From NCBI GenBank assembly GCA_016703545.1, contig JADJBX010000003.1, positions 310,001 through 374,000 of the forward strand: 64,000 nt of DNA, read 5' to 3'. The notes beneath the pieces are model-generated. The model was not told where the DNA came from, did not search any database, and saw only the letters and a program-made list of their open reading frames with translations. This document shows, one piece after another, positions 10,368-20,091 of this stretch (position 1 is its first letter; each line of letters opens with the position of its first letter). Made by a program: the position numbers and the translations under genes. This stretch comes from Candidatus Amarobacillus elongatus. GTDB taxonomy: Bacteria > Chloroflexota > Dehalococcoidia > Tepidiformales > Tepidiformaceae.

Positions 10368-11039
10368 ATGGACAATCTACATCTGCCCATGCCGCATACG
10401 CGCGAGTACGATGACGCTCACAAGCAGCGGCAACTGCCTGGAGGGCTTCCATTCCCATCAGTGGCGCATCCCCGTCGGGGCCGCGTGTCGAGCGGTCGAA
10501 AGCGGCGGTCCTGGCCGCGGCAGCGCAACTCCTCGTGGAGGGCGGGGCCTCGTTCGTGACCATCGAACGGGTTGCCGAACGTTCGGGGGTGGCCAAGACG
10601 ACCATTTACCGGCACTGGGACTCGCGCTCGCAGGTTCTCTTCGACGCTTTCGCGGGGCTGGTCCGCCGGCATACGGTGCCCACGCCCGAGGGGGAGCCTT
10701 CGCGACCGGCTGATCTTCCTCGCGAACAGCCTGACCCGGGGCCTGACGAACTCCCCCTGGGCGCCCGTCTTCCCGAGCATGATCGACGCCGCCGAGCGTG
10801 ACAGCGAACTCGACGAACTCGTGCAGGGGCTGCTGGCGGACTCCGTGGGGCGCCTCCGGGAGGCGCTCGTGGAGGCGCGCTCGGCGGGCGAACTCCGCTC
10901 CGACGTCGACCTCGACGTGGCCGTGAGCGTACTCGCGGGGCCGCTGTTCTACCGTCGCCTGGTGAGCCGCGAAGTCATCGATCCGCGCTACGCGGAACAG
11001 CTCGTGGACCACTTCCTGCGCGGAGCGTGGGCCGTCTGA
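10368..11039 (+). CDS. TetR/AcrR family regulator (two frameshifts)
   Basis: A TetR regulator that only becomes continuous after two single-base corrections. The leader ends RRGRVS; after a missing base near 10488-10490 the frame continues ERSKAAVLAAAAQLLVEGG, then ERVAERSGVAKTTIYRHWDS (helix-turn-helix). A surplus G in the five-G run at 10690-10694 then restores SLRDRLIFLANSLTRG and the C-terminal TetR_C-like domain to ...VDHFLRGAWAV. The start is uncertain: ATG 10368 or 10389 in the first frame. It lies divergent from mgsA and convergent with the DinB-like gene, whose stop codon begins at the next base. Confidence 0.7.
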
Positions 11040-11576
11040 TCAGTCGGTCCGCGGCGCGAGGCTCCCGTCCGTCGCCCAGCGGAAGTGTTGCCGTCCGTGA
11101 TCCGCGTTCGCCGCGAGGATGCCTCCCACGGTGCCATCGGCCCACGGCGCTCCGGGGATTACGGACGCGAGCTGGTCATCGTCGAGCTCCGCCAGCAGTG
11201 CAAGCGTGTCCGCGCGCACGGCGAGCCCCACGCGCACCAGCTCCGCGAACGGCTTTCCCCGGTGTTCGTCCGCCCACCGTTCGGTCCACTTGTGGATCCC
11301 GGCCATGACGTCCTCGCGCGATTGCGGCGTCCCGTCGGCGGTGGCCCGGGGCGCCATGCCCGGCTCGCCGGCGAGGTGGCGCCGGAACATCGCGTTCCAG
11401 TTCTGCTCGATCAGGGTGGTGTGGATGAAATGGTCGGCGAACGACCAGGTCTGCTCGGGGTTGTGCTCACTCGGCGTGCGGGGCGCCGTCAGCTCGGCTT
11501 CGCTCATCGCGGAGAGCGTCTCCAGCAGCCACGCGCGGTCGCGGTTCAGTTTGATTTCGATCTCGATGCGGTTCAC
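11040..11576 (-). CDS. DinB-like domain protein
   Basis: A 178-residue helical protein resembling the DinB/YfiT four-helix family: NRDRAWLLETLSAMSEAELT at the N-terminus, then SFADHFIHTTLIEQNWNAMF with a metal-ligand-type histidine. A second histidine group, ANADHGRQHFRW, comes near the end. Members bind a divalent metal and often act as thiol-dependent transferases, but the substrate cannot be predicted. The gene abuts the TetR gene end to end, convergently, and is separated from the hotdog gene by 120 bases. Confidence 0.68.
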   Translation of the reverse strand: MNRIEIEIKLNRDRAWLLETLSAMSEAELTAPRTPSEHNPEQTWSFADHFIHTTLIEQNWNAMFRRHLAGEPGMAPRATADGTPQSREDVMAGIHKWTERWADEHRGKPFAELVRVGLAVRADTLALLAELDDDQLASVIPGAPWADGTVGGILAANADHGRQHFRWATDGSLAPRTD

Positions 11577-11696
11577 GTCGTCCCCCTCGTTTCCCGCCCG
11601 CGTTGCAGTCTAGCGGGTGAGCGGGCGTTGGGGGTGAGGCCGCGGACGGGGGGCCATCCGCGGCCTCGAGGGGAAACGCAAGCCATGAGGACGGCG

Positions 11697-12533
11697 TTAC
11701 TCGTCCTTCTTCGCCACCTTGAAGATGTTCGTGTGGCGGATGCGGGCGTACTCCGTCGTGCCGTCGGCCGAGAGGTAGTCGCCGTCGAAAGCGCCGTAGT
11801 GGTGGCGGTCCGCCCACGCCTTCACGTAGTGCCCGGTGACCGCCAGCGGCACACCGGTCGGGATGCGCTTGAGGTTCTGGATGTGGCTGCTCACGTGAAT
11901 CGAGGGCTTGCCATAATCCACGGTGTACGACAGCAGCGACATCATGTGGCGGGCGATCGTCGAGGGGTGCAGGAGTGGGTTCTCGCCCACAAAGAGCGGG
12001 TTCTCGTCACGGAGCTGCTTGCGGGCGATTTCGCGCGCCTCGTCGGCGCTGATGTTCAGCGGCAGGGTTCGCAGATCCTGCCCCACCGGCGCGTTCTCGA
12101 GGGTCAGCCATTCGCGCTGCTCCAGGGGAGGGTCCGCGGGCAGCCGCTTTGAGAGCTCGAACATGTCGATCCAGGGGGCGTCGCCCAGGCCGAACTGGCC
12201 GCGGATGCAGACTTCGCCGCCCTGCTTCTCGGCGAGGAAGCCCCACGAGCCGTCGTCCTGCGAGATGGCGCGAATCGTCATCTCGTCACCGGGGTACGTC
12301 GGGCGGCGGAAGTTCACTTCGACCCAGCCGTGGTCCAGCCACCCTTCGCCGGCGGCCTGCAGGAAGGTCGGCACGCACCACCCGTACACGGTGACGCCGC
12401 CCACGAGCGCGGCCTGGAAGCCGTATTCCTTCGCCCCATCCGCGGCGTGGATCTTGTTCGAAATGGTTGGATCGTTCGGGTTGTCCATCCACGCGGTGAA
12501 ACGGTTTTCAATGATCTCGCCAGTTGCTGGCAT
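11697..12533 (-). CDS. MaoC-like (hotdog) dehydratase family protein
   Basis: A 278-residue protein with two hotdog-like halves. The first has NKIHAADGAKEYGFQAALVG followed by a FRRPTYPGDEMTIRA strand typical of MaoC-type thioester hydratases. The second has PLLHPSTIARHMMSLLSYTV and a GHYVKAWADRHHYGAFDGDY segment. The start is ATG 12533 (MPATGEIIENRFTAWMDNPN), because the longer frame overlaps the next gene. It sits at the 3' end of the CoA-transferase pair on the same strand (17-base gap), which suggests it acts on the CoA thioester they make. Exact chemistry is unknown. Confidence 0.75.
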   Translation of the reverse strand: MPATGEIIENRFTAWMDNPNDPTISNKIHAADGAKEYGFQAALVGGVTVYGWCVPTFLQAAGEGWLDHGWVEVNFRRPTYPGDEMTIRAISQDDGSWGFLAEKQGGEVCIRGQFGLGDAPWIDMFELSKRLPADPPLEQREWLTLENAPVGQDLRTLPLNISADEAREIARKQLRDENPLFVGENPLLHPSTIARHMMSLLSYTVDYGKPSIHVSSHIQNLKRIPTGVPLAVTGHYVKAWADRHHYGAFDGDYLSADGTTEYARIRHTNIFKVAKKDE

Positions 12534-12550
12534 GTCCTGCCCTCCTTGCG

Positions 12551-13663
12551 TTATTGAGCGCCGAGCCACTCGGCGAGGACTTCCTTCGTATCGATGCCCG
12601 GCTCTCGGGGCGCTGAGCGCGTGGTAGCCTCTGGCCCGCCTTCGAGCCGGAACGGCCGCCCGGGAATCCGGATCGGCACGCCGCCGGGCCCTTCGACCTC
12701 CCGCAGGAGCTCCCGGGCGGCAATCTGCGGGCAGCCGAAGAGGTCGTCCATCGTCTGCACGAGCGCGAACGTCATGTGCATCTTCTCGGCGGCTTCGAAC
12801 CACTCCTGCGCCGTCTTCCGCTTGAACGGCGGCACGAACAGTTCCACGAACTCGTCGTAGTTCCGCATTCGGCCCTCGGCGGTCTGGAACCGTTCCTCGG
12901 CGAGCTTCGGCTCGTCCAGGAGCACGGCGATGCCGTCCATGCGCATCGTCGCGACGGCGCCGGGGGCGCAGTACACGAACTTGTCGCTCGCCGGGACCAT
13001 GCGCAGTCCGCCCTTGATGCGTGCCTCCCGCCGCGCGACTTCGCCGCGGTAGACGTAGGCGCTGACCTGCCCATAGGTGTGTGACGCCAGCGCCTCGACG
13101 AGCGAGACATCGGTGCGGCGAAGGACGCCATTGGCGCGCGACGAGCGCAGCGCCGCGAGCGTGGCCGCCGCGGCGGAGACCGCGCCCATGAGCGCGCCCT
13201 GGTACGGCGGGAGCTGCATCGGCGGCTGGTCGTGCTCGCCCGTGAGGAACATGAGGCCGCTTGCCGCCTGGACCACGAGGTCGGTCGCGGCCCAGCCCGC
13301 CTTCGGCCCGGTGAGGCCGAAGGCACTCACCGAGGTCACGACGTGCCGCGGCTGGAGCGTGTCGTAGGCATCAGCAGGGAGGCCGGCCGCGGCCAGCGCC
13401 GCGCCGGAGAAGTCGCCCACCACCACATCCGCGGCTCGCGCGAGGGCGTGGAGCGTCGCGGTATCACCGGTGACGCCGCGTTTGCCCGCGTTCGCGAAGG
13501 CGAACGCGGCGCCCTCGGCGCCGCCCCAGCGCGACGCTTCCGCGCGCGTGGGGTCGCCGCTGGCGGATTCGAACTTGACCACGTCCCAGCCGACTTCCGC
13601 CAGCAGTTTTCCTGTGTACGCCGGCCCCACGCCGGTCGAGATGTCGAGAGCGCGCATCCTCAC
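12551..13663 (-). CDS. CaiB/BaiF family III CoA-transferase-like protein lacking the catalytic Asp
   Basis: A 370-residue member of the family III CoA-transferases (formyl-CoA transferase/CaiB fold). It has RALDISTGVGPAYTGKLLAE, SAFGLTGPKAGWAATDLVVQ and the loop LTGEHDQPPMQLPPYQGALMG. In active family members an Asp sits in a G-D-x-x-x-G segment about 21 residues before the S/T-G-x-G motif; here that position reads Ala within QGALMGAVSAA, so the nucleophile is missing. It overlaps by four bases the preceding family III gene, which keeps the Asp. A hetero-oligomer of one active and one non-catalytic chain is the likely arrangement (inference). Confidence 0.82.
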   Translation of the reverse strand: MRMRALDISTGVGPAYTGKLLAEVGWDVVKFESASGDPTRAEASRWGGAEGAAFAFANAGKRGVTGDTATLHALARAADVVVGDFSGAALAAAGLPADAYDTLQPRHVVTSVSAFGLTGPKAGWAATDLVVQAASGLMFLTGEHDQPPMQLPPYQGALMGAVSAAAATLAALRSSRANGVLRRTDVSLVEALASHTYGQVSAYVYRGEVARREARIKGGLRMVPASDKFVYCAPGAVATMRMDGIAVLLDEPKLAEERFQTAEGRMRNYDEFVELFVPPFKRKTAQEWFEAAEKMHMTFALVQTMDDLFGCPQIAARELLREVEGPGGVPIRIPGRPFRLEGGPEATTRSAPREPGIDTKEVLAEWLGAQ

Positions 13664-14904
13664 CGTCCCCCCTCGGCACGCGCCGCGAGCGCCCGCCAGC
13701 CGTCGTGCCGTTCATCCACCCGTGAGAGCTCGCCGCGGGCGATGCGCGTCTGCGTGTCCGCCGGCGGAGTGGACAGCGGCGGCGCGGGTACCGTACCGAC
13801 GGCACCCGCCGCGTACAGCGCGTCGATGTCGGCCTCCGCATACCCGCCGAGTTCCGCGAGGATCGCACGGGTGTCGGCGCCAACGGGCCGCGATTCCTCC
13901 AAGGGGACGCCCGGGCCGTGGCCCCAGGACGGCCCTTCGTGCGGGTACTGGCCCTGCAGACCCGGCAACCCGCGCTCGACGATGCCGAAGTAGCCGCGCT
14001 CCCAGAGGTGCGCGTCGTTCGCGAGGTCCGAGGCGTCGGAGACGACGGTGGCGGCGATGCCGTGCTGTTGCAGGAGTGCGGCGGTCCCGGCCGCATCGCG
14101 CCCCGCCACCGCCGCGGCCACCGCCGCTTCGCTCACCTCGGAGATGCCGAGCGCCGCGCGCAGTGCATCGGTGCCCGCGTGCGGCACGGCAACCGCGATA
14201 TGCCGGTCGAGCCCGGCACAGGCGAAGACACCGTGGATGGCGTAGTTCACATCGGCGTTCCCGAAACGTTGCGGCGATGCCCCGAGCGCACGCGCCGCCA
14301 TGACCGGCCCGAGATGCGATACCGCCGTTTCGTAGAGTGATACGTCGATGTGCTGTCCGCGGCCCGTGCGGTCGCGCTCGTCGATCGCCGCGAGCACGGC
14401 GAAGGTGGCGTTGAGGCCGCACATGCTGTCGGCGTAGACGATCGTGCCGGGGCGTCCTGCCCAGCCGACGGCGTCGACGATCAGTTCGTTGTGCCCGGCC
14501 ACGGCTTCGGCGCCCGGACCGAACAGCGGGCGTTCCCCCCACGGCCCGGTTGTCCCGAAGCCGGTGAGAGAGACATAAATGATGTCGGGCTTCACGGCGC
14601 GGATGCTGGCGTAGTCGATGCCGAACTGGCGCACGACACGGGGCGTGTAGTTGTGGGCGACGATGTCGCAGGAGGCGGCCACCCGGCGGAACGCTTCCGG
14701 TCCGCCTTCTGTCGCCAGGTCGATGGCCAGTTGCCGCTTGTTCCGCGTGAGGTCGATCTCGGCGAGCGACTGGATGCCGCGCTTGTGCGATTGCACGCGG
14801 ATGACCTCGGCGCCGAGGTCGGCAAGGTGCCGGGTGGCAAACGGCAGCGCGACGGCCTGTTCCATGGCGAGCACGCGAATCCCTGCGAGGGGGGTATCCG
14901 TCAT
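13660..14904 (-). CDS. CaiB/BaiF family III CoA-transferase
   Basis: A 414-residue family III CoA-transferase that moves CoA between carboxylic acids through an aspartyl-CoA anhydride/thioester intermediate. It has GIRVLAMEQAVALPFATRHL, LGAEVIRVQSHKRG, then VSLTGFGTTGPWGERPLFGP. The catalytic Asp lies in IVYADSMCGLNATFAVLAAI, followed by RTGRGQHIDVSLYE. The C-terminal 40 residues are a low-complexity tail. It starts the cluster with the Asp-less homologue and the MaoC-like gene. The ABC transporter genes end about 40 bases upstream on the same strand, so all may be one long operon. Confidence 0.87.
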   Translation of the reverse strand: MTDTPLAGIRVLAMEQAVALPFATRHLADLGAEVIRVQSHKRGIQSLAEIDLTRNKRQLAIDLATEGGPEAFRRVAASCDIVAHNYTPRVVRQFGIDYASIRAVKPDIIYVSLTGFGTTGPWGERPLFGPGAEAVAGHNELIVDAVGWAGRPGTIVYADSMCGLNATFAVLAAIDERDRTGRGQHIDVSLYETAVSHLGPVMAARALGASPQRFGNADVNYAIHGVFACAGLDRHIAVAVPHAGTDALRAALGISEVSEAAVAAAVAGRDAAGTAALLQQHGIAATVVSDASDLANDAHLWERGYFGIVERGLPGLQGQYPHEGPSWGHGPGVPLEESRPVGADTRAILAELGGYAEADIDALYAAGAVGTVPAPPLSTPPADTQTRIARGELSRVDERHDGWRALAARAEGGR

Positions 14905-14942
14905 CGGGTGAACTCCGTGGGAGTGGGAATGATGGGCACGCC

Positions 14943-15833
14943 TCAGCCCTTTCGCTGGCGCGGATCGAGAGCATCCCGAAGCGCGTCACCGACGAGGTTG
15001 AAGCAAAGGACGAGCGTGAAGATGGCCACGCCCGGGGCAATCGAAAGCCATGGTGCACGCTCGATGAGCGGTGCCCCCTGGTTGAGGATGCCTCCCAATG
15101 TCGGCGTCGGTGGCTGCACGCCCACGCCGAGGTACCCCAGGGATGCCTCCGCGAGAATGGCGATGCCCAGCCCGAGCGTGGCCTGGACGATGAGCGGCGA
15201 TGCGGCGTTCGGCATGATGTGGCGCAGCATGATCCGCGTGTCGCTCGCTCCCGTGGACGTCGCCGCCAGCACGAAGTCGCGCTCTCGTAGCGAGAGCACC
15301 TGGCTGCGCGTGAGGCGCGCGAAGATGGGAACCGATGTCACGCCCACCGCGACCATGACGTTGAGCAGGCTGGGTTCGAGTACCGCCACGATCGCCAGGG
15401 CGAGCACGAGGCTCGGGAACGCCGAGATGGCATCGATGATGCGCATTAGGAGTTCATCCGTGGGGCCGCGGAAGTACCCGGCGATGAGCCCGATCGGCGT
15501 GCCGATGCACACCGCCACGCCCACGGACACGACGCCCACGAGGAACGAGATCCGCGTGCCGTAGATGATGCGGCTGAGGAGATCGCGGCCGATCTGGTCG
15601 GTTCCGAACGGATGCGCGAACGACGGCTCCTGGCGGAGCGCGTTGTAGTTCGGCTCCAGCGGGTCGTAGGGCGCGAGCAGCGGCGACGCGATCGCCGCGA
15701 TGGCGAGGGCGAGGATGATGAAGAACGCCACCGCGCCGACGGGCTTCTTACGCACGAGGCGGCGAAGCCGCGCTGGCAGGGCCGGCGCCGCGGGGCGCAT
15801 GGGAAACTGCTGAACCTGGGGACTAACGGCCAT
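14943..15833 (-). CDS. ABC transporter permease, DppC/OppC type
   Basis: The second inner-membrane permease of a peptide/nickel-type ABC importer, 296 residues from ATG 15833 (MAVSPQVQQFPMRP). It has the N-terminal OppC signature (ALRQEPSFAHPFGTDQIGRD), five to six hydrophobic segments, and the coupling loop (EAA) ASDTRIMLRHIMPNAASPLI that contacts the ATPase. It overlaps the upstream DppB-type gene by 11 bases. No ATPase gene is found in this cluster, so ATP-binding subunits must be encoded elsewhere. Confidence 0.93.
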   Translation of the reverse strand: MAVSPQVQQFPMRPAAPALPARLRRLVRKKPVGAVAFFIILALAIAAIASPLLAPYDPLEPNYNALRQEPSFAHPFGTDQIGRDLLSRIIYGTRISFLVGVVSVGVAVCIGTPIGLIAGYFRGPTDELLMRIIDAISAFPSLVLALAIVAVLEPSLLNVMVAVGVTSVPIFARLTRSQVLSLRERDFVLAATSTGASDTRIMLRHIMPNAASPLIVQATLGLGIAILAEASLGYLGVGVQPPTPTLGGILNQGAPLIERAPWLSIAPGVAIFTLVLCFNLVGDALRDALDPRQRKG

Positions 15834-16776
15834 AGTGAATCCGCGGGTCGAGGACGCCGTACATGACATCGGTGACGAGGTTCGCCGTTACGACGGCGAG
15901 GGTGGCGACGAGCACGAAGCCCTGAACGACGGGAATGTCGTGAGCGAGCACCGCGGTGAGCGCGAGCCGCCCCATCCCCGGGATGGCGAAGACCTGTTCG
16001 ACGACGACCGTGCCGCCGACGAGCGCGCCCGCCTGCAGGCCCAGCACCGTCAGCACGGGCAGCATCGCGTTCCGCACGCCGTGGCGGATGATGACGCTTC
16101 GCTCGACCAGACCCTTCGCACGCGCCGTGCGGACGTAGTCCTGGTTGAGGACTTCGACCATCGCCGAACGCATCTGGCGGGTGAGCGAGCCGGTCTGGTG
16201 AACGCCCAGCGTGACCGCGGGCAGGATGAGGTATTGGAGCGCCTTCAGCGGGTCGTCCGTGATCGAGACGAACCCCGAGGGCGGCAGGATATCGGCCCAG
16301 ACCCCGAAGAAGAGGATGAACATCAGGCCCATCCAGAAGCTCGGGACCGCGACGCCGCTCAGCGCGAGCACCGTGGCGCCGTGGTCCACCCATGTGTTCT
16401 GGCGCACGGCCGCGATGACGCCCAGCGGCAGCGAAATGAGGATGCCGATGGCCCAGGCCGCGAGCGCCAGCTGGAGGGTGGTCGGCAGCCGGTCCGCGAG
16501 CGCTTCGCGGACCGGCTGATGGGTCTGGATTGAACGGCCGAGATCGCCCCGGAGGACGCCCTTCAGCCAGTTGAGGTACTGGACCGGCAGCGGATCATCG
16601 AGCCCGAGGTCGTGCCGGATGCGGGCTTCCAGCTCCGGGTTGGACGCCACCTCGCCGCCGCCAACGATGGCCTCCACCGGGTCGCCGCTCAGGTGCGTGA
16701 GGGCGAAGACCGCCATCGACACGAAGAGCAGCAACGGGATCGCGTTCAGCGCCCGGCGGACGAGGTAGCCGCTCAT
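15823..16776 (-). CDS. ABC transporter permease, DppB/OppB type
   Basis: The first permease of the same importer, 317 residues. It has the typical N-terminal transmembrane helix (ALNAIPLLLFVSMAVFALTH), the large periplasmic loop GLDDPLPVQYLNWLKGVLRG, and the EAA coupling loop ARAKGLVERSVIIRHGVRNA. It ends in TDVMYGVLDPRIHYGR, the family C-terminus. It lies between the substrate-binding protein and the DppC-type gene, with four-base and eleven-base overlaps that indicate translational coupling. Confidence 0.93.
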   Translation of the reverse strand: MSGYLVRRALNAIPLLLFVSMAVFALTHLSGDPVEAIVGGGEVASNPELEARIRHDLGLDDPLPVQYLNWLKGVLRGDLGRSIQTHQPVREALADRLPTTLQLALAAWAIGILISLPLGVIAAVRQNTWVDHGATVLALSGVAVPSFWMGLMFILFFGVWADILPPSGFVSITDDPLKALQYLILPAVTLGVHQTGSLTRQMRSAMVEVLNQDYVRTARAKGLVERSVIIRHGVRNAMLPVLTVLGLQAGALVGGTVVVEQVFAIPGMGRLALTAVLAHDIPVVQGFVLVATLAVVTANLVTDVMYGVLDPRIHYGR

Positions 16777-18420
16777 CCCTCGAGCCAGAGCTCGTGCAGC
16801 CGCAGCTTCCCGTCACCGTAGTTGGTGAAGTTGCGGACGCGCTTGCTGAGGCCGACCAGGTTCGACTGGTGCGTGAAGAAGATGCCGTGGGCGTTCTCCA
16901 CGATCTGCTTCTGGATGTCGTCGTAGAGCGCCTTGCGCTGCGCCTGGTCGTAGACCTGGCGGGCCTTTTCGATCTTCTGATCGAGCGAGACCTGGCTCTC
17001 TTCCTTGGTGTAGGTCTTGTTGAACGAGGCGCGGTTGAAGGCGCCGGTGCTGTGGAAGTTGTCGTAGATCGTGAGGTCCGGGTCCGCGCGGCCGGAGAAG
17101 CCGGTGAGGAAGAACGGGTACTTCTGATCGCGATAGTCCGCAGTGGCCTGCGTGGCCGTGACCACGACGATGTTGACGTTGAGGCCCACGCGCGACCACT
17201 GCGCCTTGAGCATCTCGGCCAGCGGCGTGTTCTCCTCGCTCGCCGTGATGAGGAAGTCGAACGTGATGCCGTTCGGATAGCCGGCCGCGGTGACCAGCTC
17301 CTTGGCCTTCTTCAGGTCTTCCTGGATGGGCTTGAGGTTCTGGTTGTAGGCCCAGCTCGCCTGCGTCATGGGGCCGTTCGCGAGCGTGCCCACGCCGAAG
17401 TAGATGCCCTCCAGGATCGCCTGGCGGTTCAGCGCGTACGACATCGCCTGCCGGATGCGAACGTCGTTCAGCGGCTTCTGCGAAATGTTCAGGTTGACCT
17501 GCGTGTAGCCGGTGCTCGGCCACTGAACGAACTGGATCGACGTGTCCTTCTTGGCCGCGTCGACATCCTTCTGCCCGAGCATGATCAGGTCCGTGTTGCC
17601 GCTGCGAAGGTTCGCGAACTGCACCGACGAGTTCGGCACAATCTGCACGTCGATGCCGTCCAGGTAGGGGGTACCCGGACTTGCGGTACTGCGCGAACTT
17701 CGAGAGCTTCTGCGAAGCCCCGACCGCCCAGTTGTCCAGCTTCATCGGGCCGGAGCCCACGGGCTTGTTCGTGAAGTCCTCACCGGACTTCTGGACGGCC
17801 GTGGGCGAAAGGATCATCCCCGCGCGGTCGCCGAGGATGGCGAACAGCGAGGCGGTGATCGTCTTGAGCTTGAACGTGACATGCGTCGAATCGGAGACGA
17901 TGACCTTGTCGATGCTGCCCAGCGAACCCGCCGCGAACGACTTCGTCGCGGGGTCCAAATGGCGGTCGATCGTCGTCTTGATGTCCTGCGCGCTGTAGGC
18001 GGTGCCGTCGTGGTAGGTGATGCCGCCCGCCGGCACGGTGAACGTGACCGTCAGGTCGTCGACCACTTCCCACTTCTCGGCGATTCCGGCCGACGTCTGG
18101 AACTTGGGGTCGTTGTTGGTGAGGTTGTCGAAGATGCTGTAGAGCCAGTGGTGGTCGTTGCCGCCGCGCGAGGTGCTCGGGTCGAGGCCGGTGGGGTCGC
18201 CGGAAAGGGCGACACGGAGGGTTCCGCCCGTCCGCGCGGTTGCGCTGGGAACGGGTGTGGCACGGGTATCGGCGCTGGCGGGTGTGGTGTCGCCGCCGGT
18301 GCCCCCGGTGTCTTCGTCATCGCCGCCACAGGCCCCGAAGAGGACGCTGGCGCCGAACGCGGCGGCGCCGCCTCCCATTCCCTGGAGTGCCCGCCGTCGC
18401 GAAATGCGTGTCCCTGGCAT
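16773..18420 (-). CDS. ABC transporter substrate-binding lipoprotein, family 5 (one frameshift)
   Basis: The solute receptor of the importer, about 549 residues. The N-terminus MPGTRISRRRALQGMGGGAA has a twin-arginine-like signal, and FGACGG gives a lipobox Cys. A Thr/Ala/Pro linker follows, then the SBP_bac_5 domain (GGTLRVALSGDPTGLDPSTS; KWEVVDDLTVTFTVPAGGIT). The frame changes near 17670, where one surplus base in the GGG before TACC splits the gene: KSG continues as TPYLDGIDVQIVPNSSVQF. The second part runs to the stop with typical family text (MSYALNRQAILEGIYFG). The ligand is unknown; families of this type bind peptides, nickel chelates or sugars. Confidence 0.9.
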
Positions 18421-18524
18421 GAAATCCCCCCTCTGGCGGCGCCGATCGCCGGTCGCGTGATCCACGCGCTCCCCTCGGCTCCGCCGCTGCCGCGATTTCT
18501 ACCAGTGCGCGGGGGCCGCGGCCA

Positions 18525-19453
18525 TCAGAGATTCTCGGTCCCGTCGTTCGAGGAATCCGAAGCAACCGGGAGCGGGGCCGCTCCGAAGAACTCCCGGAAG
18601 AATTCGAGAAACTCGGCCGTCAGCGGGTCCAGCCGCGCCGGGTGCAGCGCCATTACACGGCGGCGAAGGAGAAGTTCGGCAGTTCGAGCACTCGCAGCCG
18701 GTCGCCCACGGGCGTCAGGAGCGGCACGTACCCGCCGACCATGCCTATGCACCCGCCCTGCATCACGAACGACAGCAGGCCATCGAACGACGTGTGTTCG
18801 TACGCGGTCTTGAGCGTGATGCCCTCGCGGCGCGCCCAGCGCTCGAGCTGCTGGCGGTATCCGCTCGTGTTGGGCTGCAGCGCCAGCGGGTACGTCTCGA
18901 GGAGGCGAACGTCCGGCGGAGCGTAGTAATCGGCGCGAATCACCAGCTCGACGGTGTCCTCGTACAGCGGAGTCGCCCCGAACGGCCCCGAGAGCTCGTC
19001 CTCGTGCAGGTCGTTGAGGATCGCGATGTCCGCCTGGCCGCTGACGAGGGCGGCTTCGCATTCGCCCACGCCGTTCGCCGTCACGGTCACCGTTACATCG
19101 GGGTGGCGTTCCCGGAAGGCGGCCACGACGGGCGGCAGGAGGTGGATGCTCGGCCCGTGCAGGCTCGAGATGCGCAGGCGGGCGACGTCGGCACGGGCGA
19201 GCCCAAGGATGTCGCGCTCCATGCGCGCCCGTTCCTCCAGCATTTTTTCGGCGAACACGAAGAAGCGGGCGCCGGCGCGTGAGAGTTCGAGCTTGCGGCC
19301 GTTGAAGTGGACGAGCGTGGCCTGGAGCTCCTCCTCGAGGCTCTTCACGTGCCCGTAGATGGTCGTCGGGCTGAGGAAAAGCTGTTCGGAAGCACCCGGG
19401 TACGATCCGGCGCGGACGAGGTGCGCGAAGGAGTTGATGGCTTCGATGCGCAT
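18525..19453 (-). CDS. LysR family transcriptional regulator (probable C-terminal frameshift)
   Basis: A LysR-type regulator. The start MRIEAINSFAHLVRAGSYPG and the helix-turn-helix AGSYPGASEQLFLSPTTIYG are clear, followed by the effector domain (GLARADVARLRISSLHGPSI; SGQADIAILNDLHEDELSG). In the given sequence it stops at 18653, after FSFAAV, giving 266 residues. Just past that stop another frame reads MALHPARLDPLTAEFLEFFR, which looks like a LysR C-terminus (a final Pro/Leu/Ala-rich helix). One missing base near 18653-18656 would restore about 309 residues. It is divergent from the hotdog operon and next to the ABC genes, so it may control either. Confidence 0.85.
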
Positions 19454-19677
19454 ACTGGAGACCCTTGCTGCGCCTGGCGCGGTCCGCCCTGCTGGCACCG
19501 GCTGCTCCGCCGGATTCTACGCGAGCGGCGGCGGGTGTGCCGCCTTTCACTCGAAATTTCCGAATGCACGCTTCGAAGAGTTGTCGTTGACGCCGTCAGC
19601 GGTGGTGACCACGATGAGGCCGCCGCCCACGGTGCTCGCGTTCGCGTGCCCGCGCGAAGCGGTAACCCGGAGGTGCA

Positions 19678-20091
19678 ATGACCCAGGTTCTCGAACGCGA
19701 TGCGGCGCTCACGCCCATTCGCCTGCTCCCCATCAACAGCGCCGCCGATTCCAAGGGCAGCATCCACGACGACGAAAAGGCCCGTGAAATGGGGTACCGC
19801 GGCGGCCTCGTGTCCGGGTCGACCATCCTCGCGTACATGAGCCGCCTCATGTACGCCTCGTTCGGCGCCGACTGGCTCGCCGACTCCGCGCTCAGCGGCC
19901 GCCTGCGCCGCCCCGTGTACGAAGGGGGCGAGGTCACGATCGAAGGCTCCGTGGTCGAAGGCCCCACGGACGCCAACGGCCGGCGCGTGACCGTGGAACT
20001 GCGCGTGCTCACGCCCGAGGGCGAGGTCGCCGCCATCGGCCAGGCCTCCTGCCGGGTGACGGGCACTGGCAGCGAAGGGAACGGCGCATGA
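19678..20091 (+). CDS. MaoC-like hotdog protein (first of a pair)
   Basis: A 137-residue single-hotdog protein: ADSKGSIHDDEKAREMGYRG, then GLVSGSTILAYMSRLMYASF (hot-dog helix region), and a strand-rich end with RRPVYEGGEVTIEGSVVEG. It resembles the FAS1-type dehydratase/MaoC N-terminal group. A CCGGAGGT ribosome site lies upstream of the ATG. Its stop overlaps the next hotdog gene by four bases, so the two products probably form a heterodimer that hydrates or hydrolyses an acyl-CoA. Confidence 0.72.
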   Translation: MTQVLERDAALTPIRLLPINSAADSKGSIHDDEKAREMGYRGGLVSGSTILAYMSRLMYASFGADWLADSALSGRLRRPVYEGGEVTIEGSVVEGPTDANGRRVTVELRVLTPEGEVAAIGQASCRVTGTGSEGNGA

